A stretch of DNA of 64,000 nucleotides, taken from contig JBCBRY010000034.1 in assembly GCA_039819485.1 (NCBI GenBank), positions 6,979 through 70,978 of the forward strand. The letters are read 5' to 3'. The notes under the pieces are model-generated. The model made no database searches. It saw only the letters and a list, made by a program, of their open reading frames with translations, and was not told where the DNA came from. Shown one piece after another: positions 58,901 to 64,000 of this stretch; position 1 is the stretch's first letter; every line of letters starts with the position of its first letter. The translations under genes were made by a program, and so were the position numbers. This DNA is from UBA6168 sp039819485. Lineage in GTDB: Bacteria; Bacteroidota; Bacteroidia; Chitinophagales; Saprospiraceae.

Positions 58901-61900
58901 TTGAATTTTCCAACCCCATCCCTGATCCGTTGGAAGAAATCACCGTTACGGCCACGATCCATAACGAATCTGATTTCCCTGCCGAAAATTTTGCCTGCCG
59001 CCTGACCAATATGAACACAGGCCAAATCTTCGCGCCCGTGGTCGTACCGTTACTGGAACCAGACAATACGACCCAGGTCAGCTGGACCATCACTACCCCA
59101 CCCGACCCAAGCTGGAACCCGATGAAAGTTGAAATAGATGTGGACGATGTTATTCCGGAACCAAATGAACTGGACAACCAGGCCATCCGTCCATTTATCA
59201 ATGGAGCATATAATTTATTAGGTTCGATCAATATCATGGCGGAAGTAACGCCTGATCCATCTGTTTATCATTCTTCAGCTTATTTATCCCTACGGGGAAA
59301 TGCCTTTTATGAAGACACTGCCGTTCCGTTAACCGATCCGAGCGTTGCAGGAGCAACTGTATTTTTTACAATTCAGGAGACTCAGCAGACCTTTGGTGGA
59401 TTTACCAACGAAAACGGGAATTTTTCTATTTCATTTCCCCAACCAAACACAGGCGGTGTTTACCATATCAGCGGTTCAATCACGGATTATACCTTGAACC
59501 AAACCTTCACCGATACCTTTACCGTGGTACCGCTGCCATGTTTAAAACCGGACCTGATCGGCACCATCGAACTGGTGGACAACAATATCCTGGTAGGTGG
59601 TTCAATCAATGGCACTGTCCACATCAGAAATGCAGGAGGCACCGTTTCAACGGCCACCAATGTCCGGCTTTACAGTCAGGGCGGTTCGCCTGAATATTCA
59701 TTTTTGAATGTTCCTGCACTCCAGCCTGAGGAAGAGGTTTCCTTGCCCTTGCCAATCATTAGTTACGCTGCTACAGGCAGTACCAACCTCAGAGCAGAAG
59801 TTGATTTTGACTTTCAGAACGATGAATGCAGCGAGGCCAATAATATCACGTTAGCGGGCATCAACGTTTTGCCTGACCTTCCCGATATCGAGCCGATCTG
59901 GTGGAATAAAGATTTGGCAACGCTTTGGGTCTGCAACGAACATGGTTTTACCTATCGGATCAAAAACCAAGGGGGCTTACCGACCGGTCCATTTTCAGTG
60001 ACTTGGAAAATTGAACAAAGTGGGAATGTAACCGACTCATTGATGCAGACCATTCAGAACATTGCCCCCCGGGAATTCACTTATGTCACTTTCACCTATA
60101 CTTTCCCAAGCGCGGATGTTTACGATATTAAACTGAGCTGCGATCCTTTGAATGAAGTGGTTGAGTTCAACGAGCTGAACAATACATTCAACAGGCTCAG
60201 GTCTGTTCCGATTTGTCCCGCTCCACCGCAAGGGCCGGATTTGGTTTGGGAAGGTTGCGATTCTAGGGAAGTCACCCCGGTTGACCCCGATGGTACAGTC
60301 TTCATCAATATTTCAAGTGTATTGAAAAATCAGGGAAATGTCGTAGCTACGGCACCTTTCGAAGTTGAGCTGGAGATTGAGCACGAAGATATGATTCCCT
60401 CCTTCTTTTATTATACTCAGACCATTACCCAGGACTTACTGCCCGGTCAGACCATGCCCGTTGATTTTGAGATTCCCCGTCCCGAACCTCCAGCCAATCA
60501 TTACAAGTTTGTTGCAGACGATGGCAACCAGCTAGTTGAGCTGGAGGAGGGCAACAACGTGGCCAGCGGGCCACTTGATTGGAATTTCAGGTTGGGACGC
60601 AACACCTGCTGTTCAACCAACAATTGCATGTTCTGGGAAAGACCTGTCACCACACCAAATCTATATTTCTCTGTTTCATTGTACAATGATGGTGAGTATG
60701 AAGCCTCTCAGGTTTCGGTGCAATTTGAAGTCAGCGGTCCGGGGCTTTCAGGATGGGTCAATCTCGGCAACGGCCTAGTCGATCAGGTGGACAAGACCTG
60801 TCCTTGTCCGCAAGGGGCCGTCCTGCCCAATGCATTTACCTTCCCCAATACTGGTGTGTACTCCGTTCGGATGACGGCCGATCCCGACAATCAATTTTTA
60901 GAAAGTGATGAAACCGATAATGTGCTGACCGTGCAGGTGGAGATCAAACCCGATATGGCCATCGTGTCCGAATTCATTGCCCCATCAGCGTTGAACCCAG
61001 ATCCGGAAGAACCGATTTCCATCGCAGTGACTTACGGAAACGAAGGTTTTAAAAACCCGCTGGATTCCATGGATTTGGCCTTGATGATCGACGGCTTTGA
61101 CCATGCCTCCGTCAGGGTGCCGGGACTGTTGTCCGGTGATCACAACACCGTGGAATTTCCAACTCCCTGGGCGTTCAACATCATCGGGCTTCATGTGATC
61201 CGGGCGATCATTGATAGTGAAGAAGAAATACCGGAAAGCGATGAATTGAATAATGAGGCAACGAGGGCCATTCATGTTGGCGAAGCTTCTAACTTGCGGT
61301 TTGCCACATTTGCTCCCAACAATACCCACCCTGCGATGGGCGAGCCACTCATCATTTCTGCAACTATTGAAAACAATGGCGACTTACCCGCCTCCGGCAC
61401 CTACCAGTTGTTTTACGTAACAGATGCCCAAGACACGGTATTGATCGGTCAGAGTGAAGTTTCACTTACATCGGGTGCCCAAGACCCAATTCCATTTTTA
61501 TGGCCCGTCGTTGATAAACAGACGACTTTGATCGGCCAAATCATCAACTCTGACCCACTGGAATTCCGCTATGACGACAATACTGTCGAAGCGATATTGG
61601 GTGGCCTCAACGTCGAAGTTACCACTACACCGGAACGATGCATTCCATTCACCGGTACGGCCACTGCAACCATTCTGAACGGCACACCGCCCTATCAATA
61701 CCTCTGGACAACCGGCCAGTTAGGTGAAACCATTGAAGGACTTGGCGCCGGCAATTATGAACTGACGGTGACCGATGCCAATGGAGCCTCGGCCATCGCT
61801 GGGTTTGCCGTCGAACATGAGCCACACCCTGCAATTGATTTTGATGTCATGGCAGCCAGTTGTGACCAGGATGACGGCGCAGTGACCGCCCATGTGGTTT

Positions 61901-64000
61901 TGGGAGAAGTTCCCTTAACGTTTGCCTGGAGCAATGGCGCAACAGAGAGCAGCCTTAATGGCCTGGCACCTGCGCTATATGGTTTGACAGTGACGGATGG
62001 ACTGGGGTGTGTGTCGGAGGAAGAAGTGGTGGTGGGGCTGAATACTCAATTGGCATCAGATGAGAATTGTGAGATTGAATACCCTAGGTTATTTCTTTCA
62101 CAAGGTGAAATAAACGTGGGCGAAACTCAAATAATAACCGGAATAGGATTCATTCCAAATGGCAGGGCCTTTATTTATGTATCTGGCGAAGAAGATAATT
62201 TATTAGAAACGACAATTTCCACAAATGAATTCGGAGCTTTCGAATATCAACTACCGATAACATCAAATGCAACTGATGGACAGTATAATACATCTGCTTT
62301 CGATGAAGTTTCTGGATTTGATGTGGAAAAATACTTTATTGTTCGTAATCCTATCGTTGTGCAGTCCAAAGGAATAAGGATTATTCAGCCGACCTCTGAA
62401 AAGACTTATGAGAGTAACTCCGTTCAGCGAATAAGCTGGGTAGATGATATTATCCAATCACCAGAGTATCCTTCAACGGGCTACAAAAGAGGCTATAAAT
62501 ACATCCTTGAGATTTCGGAGGATGAAGGTCCATGGAAAACACTGGGAATAGTACCTCCAAATGATGAAATAGGTTATGCACTATTTGACAGTGAGCTTAT
62601 AAGCTCATTTGATTACAATGTCCCAAGTTCTGAAACAAGTTACCGCATCAGGATTCAAGATCTATTTAGAATTGACAACAACCAAGAATTCAAGACTACT
62701 GATGAACTCCGAGCAAATATTAAAGAATTCATATCAGCCATTTTTTCTTCCCGTAAACCAGACCCGAACAAAGCGCAAATCACTAAGCAATGGGACTTCA
62801 GTATTTTAGAACGAAAAAGTTCACCTGAAGGGGTAGCAGCAGATGGGGTTTCCAGAATTTATTTGGAGGTTTACCATGAAAATTTGGCTTCGGGTACATT
62901 GACATTGACACCAGCAGATGGAATTGGAGAAGGTGATACAAGATATTTAGGAAAAGTAATGGAAGCTACCGAAACCAAAAAATATAGCGATGAAGCAAAT
63001 GGGGCCGATGCTATTTCTGCTTCAGGAACTTCCAATAACGGTTTAATTACGTTCTGGTATGTTGCCCCCGATGAATTTGTGAGGAATGGCGATGACAATG
63101 AATTGAACGAAAGACTAATTACTGCAAGATTTGAAGGTCAATCGACTGATGGTACTCCAATACCTGGAGAGACGTCTATCGAGATAGTTCGTCCACCTTT
63201 AGTTTTGGCTCATGGGCAATCGGGTGAACCGGAAAGGTGGGACAAGTTTAAGAGCAGTAGAGGAAAATTAAAATCTGATGACCTATTCAAGGTAAACACA
63301 AGAGTAAAGTTCTTTCCGTCAGCAGCATTTGATGCCAATTCAGAATGTTTACTCGGTATTTCCGAGAATTGTGAACCTATACAAAAACTTATCGAAGGAG
63401 ACATAATAAGCTCAATTCCTGAAACTTTGGAAAAAATGGCAGATATACGATATGCTGCCAATCGAGTAGACTATGTGGGACACAGTATGGGCGGGGCAAT
63501 TGTGCGAAACTCGTTTGATACTTATCGAGATTCTTTTCTAAGAGGCGATATTAAAAGTAATTACAATAATTATAAAGCAGGCTTTATTAATAAATTCATG
63601 ACAATTGCAACTCCTCATCATGGTTCTCCATTTGGAAACATGGTGGAACAAGTAGTAAGATTTTTAAACGAGACAGTCTCTTTTACTTCATTTAGATATG
63701 CTAACCTAGCGGCACAAGATGACGTTGCTTTTTTATTCCTGAGAAGCCACATTAAATTCAATCATTTTAACCGTTCCGAGCCTTATGCTGAAACAAGGCC
63801 TGCGATCATAAATTTACGAGAGACTAATGGAGTTCAGTATAGTACGACAGGCATAAAATCTCATTTAATAGTTGGGGATATAGTTTCAAATTCGAATAAA
63901 AATACTATTTGTGAGGAAGTTTTTGATAGGTGGAAAAAATACTTCAATAGAGTTTTATCAACAAAATATGAATCACCAATAATCTTGAAGTATTTTTTCC
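55906..64000 (+). CDS. Giant secreted multi-domain protein with lipase-like domain (3' end missing)
   Basis: An open frame of at least 2,698 codons that runs off the right edge. Signal peptide (MRKAICLFVMVISMGRAMAG). About five YWF repeats of some 80 residues (VAYEYWFNDEF, IAAYEFWFDENY, IAGYEYWFDENYGS; each ending in WSSVSSQYFLK) fill residues 40-405. A PKD domain follows (about 406-482; LWEFGDGNSSTELEPTHTYA). Five SprB-type repeats (about 486-865; e.g. GSTPFDYHWSNGGTGASLAD) come next, then CARDB-like domains (about 990-1890), two more SprB-like repeats (about 1900-2040), and an alpha/beta-hydrolase: PLVLAHGQSGEPERW (oxyanion His-Gly near 2436) and YVGHSMGGAIVRN with Ser2527. It appears to be a surface or secreted adhesin carrying a lipase/esterase. 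Confidence 0.9.
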   Translation, partial: MRKAICLFVMVISMGRAMAGPVDQLSLSLFNLTNPNLTDIVAYEYWFNDEFATRTHVAVSPMAEFQLDMDISADDLPLGLNTIHLRFLDSEGYWSSVSSQYFLKLSSDPSGGQQIAAYEFWFDENYDEKMVVNVTPDEEVQIIADLPVGDLQNGLHSIHLRFRDVGGQWSSVISQYFLKLSADTNGGQQIAGYEYWFDENYGSRTDVSITPMEEAVIDADLPAGDLPNGLHTLYLRFRDMGGQWSSVSSQYFLKVSAAAGGGQQMAAYEYWYDDDYSNRTEVAITPSEEAQIVTELPTTGLAVGLHVLHIRFKDAGGQWSGVSSQYFTKLGNAGSDNKIVAYRFWVDLNDEDMVEVLIPTPVELLVLDEDLDLTSLPLAPHTLHIQFKDANGNWSSVLSSEFNIGIPPVASFTASVMPCENGQVEFANSSSLATDWLWEFGDGNSSTELEPTHTYAAPGTYTVKLTASDSGSGFSASFETIVDAEFQALELLVATTQSNCPDTNDGTALATVTNGSTPFDYHWSNGGTGASLADLSPDTYEVTVSDANGCEKTTSFDIIPVSGLSASISGAMNPSCPNATDGSAEVVAVDGILPYAYLWSNNETTAIANNLPAGNVSVTVTDANNCVAVVSTDLDDPNSFSIAVASNDVSCPGGTDGNAAVSVNGGTGPFSYLWSTGQTAEVITGLLAAIYSVTVMDANGCEITQNVSVGQPDPITINATQTDVSCNGMNDGTATVTVVGGGSPPYSILWNNGSSSFNLTGLGAGTYTASILDANGCTYSPDAANITQPDVLTLAPQNLTIDCDDEVTTLASISGGTAPYDVNWSDGTMSSLTAVLMEGSYDHTVTDANGCTDAALLTVTLLNSSPVFDFTGNFGFEDQFSNPPGGSPNEIYRMEIRYFDAEGDLPPAGYPRMFLDFEGDGQLNGPNDQSYALDPVDPSDLDPTDGKEYFTILTGIIPSPDYQTYFRANEMTGCLNESGPFPGPDIVDSTDLFLFANDIEFSNPIPDPLEEITVTATIHNESDFPAENFACRLTNMNTGQIFAPVVVPLLEPDNTTQVSWTITTPPDPSWNPMKVEIDVDDVIPEPNELDNQAIRPFINGAYNLLGSINIMAEVTPDPSVYHSSAYLSLRGNAFYEDTAVPLTDPSVAGATVFFTIQETQQTFGGFTNENGNFSISFPQPNTGGVYHISGSITDYTLNQTFTDTFTVVPLPCLKPDLIGTIELVDNNILVGGSINGTVHIRNAGGTVSTATNVRLYSQGGSPEYSFLNVPALQPEEEVSLPLPIISYAATGSTNLRAEVDFDFQNDECSEANNITLAGINVLPDLPDIEPIWWNKDLATLWVCNEHGFTYRIKNQGGLPTGPFSVTWKIEQSGNVTDSLMQTIQNIAPREFTYVTFTYTFPSADVYDIKLSCDPLNEVVEFNELNNTFNRLRSVPICPAPPQGPDLVWEGCDSREVTPVDPDGTVFINISSVLKNQGNVVATAPFEVELEIEHEDMIPSFFYYTQTITQDLLPGQTMPVDFEIPRPEPPANHYKFVADDGNQLVELEEGNNVASGPLDWNFRLGRNTCCSTNNCMFWERPVTTPNLYFSVSLYNDGEYEASQVSVQFEVSGPGLSGWVNLGNGLVDQVDKTCPCPQGAVLPNAFTFPNTGVYSVRMTADPDNQFLESDETDNVLTVQVEIKPDMAIVSEFIAPSALNPDPEEPISIAVTYGNEGFKNPLDSMDLALMIDGFDHASVRVPGLLSGDHNTVEFPTPWAFNIIGLHVIRAIIDSEEEIPESDELNNEATRAIHVGEASNLRFATFAPNNTHPAMGEPLIISATIENNGDLPASGTYQLFYVTDAQDTVLIGQSEVSLTSGAQDPIPFLWPVVDKQTTLIGQIINSDPLEFRYDDNTVEAILGGLNVEVTTTPERCIPFTGTATATILNGTPPYQYLWTTGQLGETIEGLGAGNYELTVTDANGASAIAGFAVEHEPHPAIDFDVMAASCDQDDGAVTAHVVLGEVPLTFAWSNGATESSLNGLAPALYGLTVTDGLGCVSEEEVVVGLNTQLASDENCEIEYPRLFLSQGEINVGETQIITGIGFIPNGRAFIYVSGEEDNLLETTISTNEFGAFEYQLPITSNATDGQYNTSAFDEVSGFDVEKYFIVRNPIVVQSKGIRIIQPTSEKTYESNSVQRISWVDDIIQSPEYPSTGYKRGYKYILEISEDEGPWKTLGIVPPNDEIGYALFDSELISSFDYNVPSSETSYRIRIQDLFRIDNNQEFKTTDELRANIKEFISAIFSSRKPDPNKAQITKQWDFSILERKSSPEGVAADGVSRIYLEVYHENLASGTLTLTPADGIGEGDTRYLGKVMEATETKKYSDEANGADAISASGTSNNGLITFWYVAPDEFVRNGDDNELNERLITARFEGQSTDGTPIPGETSIEIVRPPLVLAHGQSGEPERWDKFKSSRGKLKSDDLFKVNTRVKFFPSAAFDANSECLLGISENCEPIQKLIEGDIISSIPETLEKMADIRYAANRVDYVGHSMGGAIVRNSFDTYRDSFLRGDIKSNYNNYKAGFINKFMTIATPHHGSPFGNMVEQVVRFLNETVSFTSFRYANLAAQDDVAFLFLRSHIKFNHFNRSEPYAETRPAIINLRETNGVQYSTTGIKSHLIVGDIVSNSNKNTICEEVFDRWKKYFNRVLSTKYESPIILKYFF

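Overview
The window looks like chromosomal DNA of a Bacteroidota bacterium, most likely from the Saprospiria (Saprospiraceae, Lewinella or Haliscomenobacter relatives). The evidence is secreted proteins ending in type IX secretion (T9SS) sorting domains, an ECF sigma/FecR/TonB-receptor locus, SprB-like and YWF-type repeats in a giant secreted protein, DUF5606, a TPR-LytTR regulator, sparse Shine-Dalgarno sites and TAnnTTTG promoter boxes. One run of N (48079-48088) marks a scaffold gap.

Layout. 1-6.6 kb: secreted proteins, including an M36 metalloprotease, and a stranded WD40 fragment. 6.7-7.3 kb: an ECF sigma factor. 7.4-14.6 kb: a light-response island with an FeS (6-4)-type photolyase, DUF2256, a TIGR03643 protein, a TspO-like protein, a DUF429-like protein, a renalase-like flavoprotein, a second photolyase/cryptochrome, DUF6435 and an SDR that lacks its catalytic Tyr. 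15-23 kb: a FecR anti-sigma factor followed by an STN/LA_2272 surface protein, two paralogous outer-membrane proteins, a TonB-dependent receptor and a DUF2807 lipoprotein. The island sits between the sigma gene and this FecR locus. 23-46.6 kb: mostly housekeeping and exported functions (BNR-repeat T9SS protein, NtrC-like regulator without a DNA-binding domain, LOG, SGNH hydrolase, alpha-oxoamine synthase, HemJ, two TlpA-like thioredoxins, a GCS2-CBS fusion, ALDH7, and a VOC/RluF/class D beta-lactamase operon, then an S41 peptidase). 47.1-49.3 kb: a dense array of 15 tRNA genes plus one truncated copy, several of them degenerate. 49.4-64 kb: a frameshifted LRR/T9SS gene, a TPR-LytTR regulator, a short peptide gene with a double-Gly motif, and a giant secreted gene of at least 2,698 codons that runs off the right edge and carries a lipase-like domain.

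The most unusual signal is not a gene. At least fifteen intergenic spots hold long imperfect hairpins whose arms are built from short words repeated several times (for example GGTCAGG, AACCAAAA, AATGAAG, CAATGGT, GAGTTATT). The words differ between loci, but some recur at distant ones. These hairpins fill spacers between convergent, co-directional and divergent genes, separate tRNAs in the array, contain stop codons of neighbouring genes, and in one case flank the scaffold gap. An in-frame word array also sits inside the TonB receptor gene. A separate dispersed repeat of about 95 bp with terminal inverted repeats is present three times.
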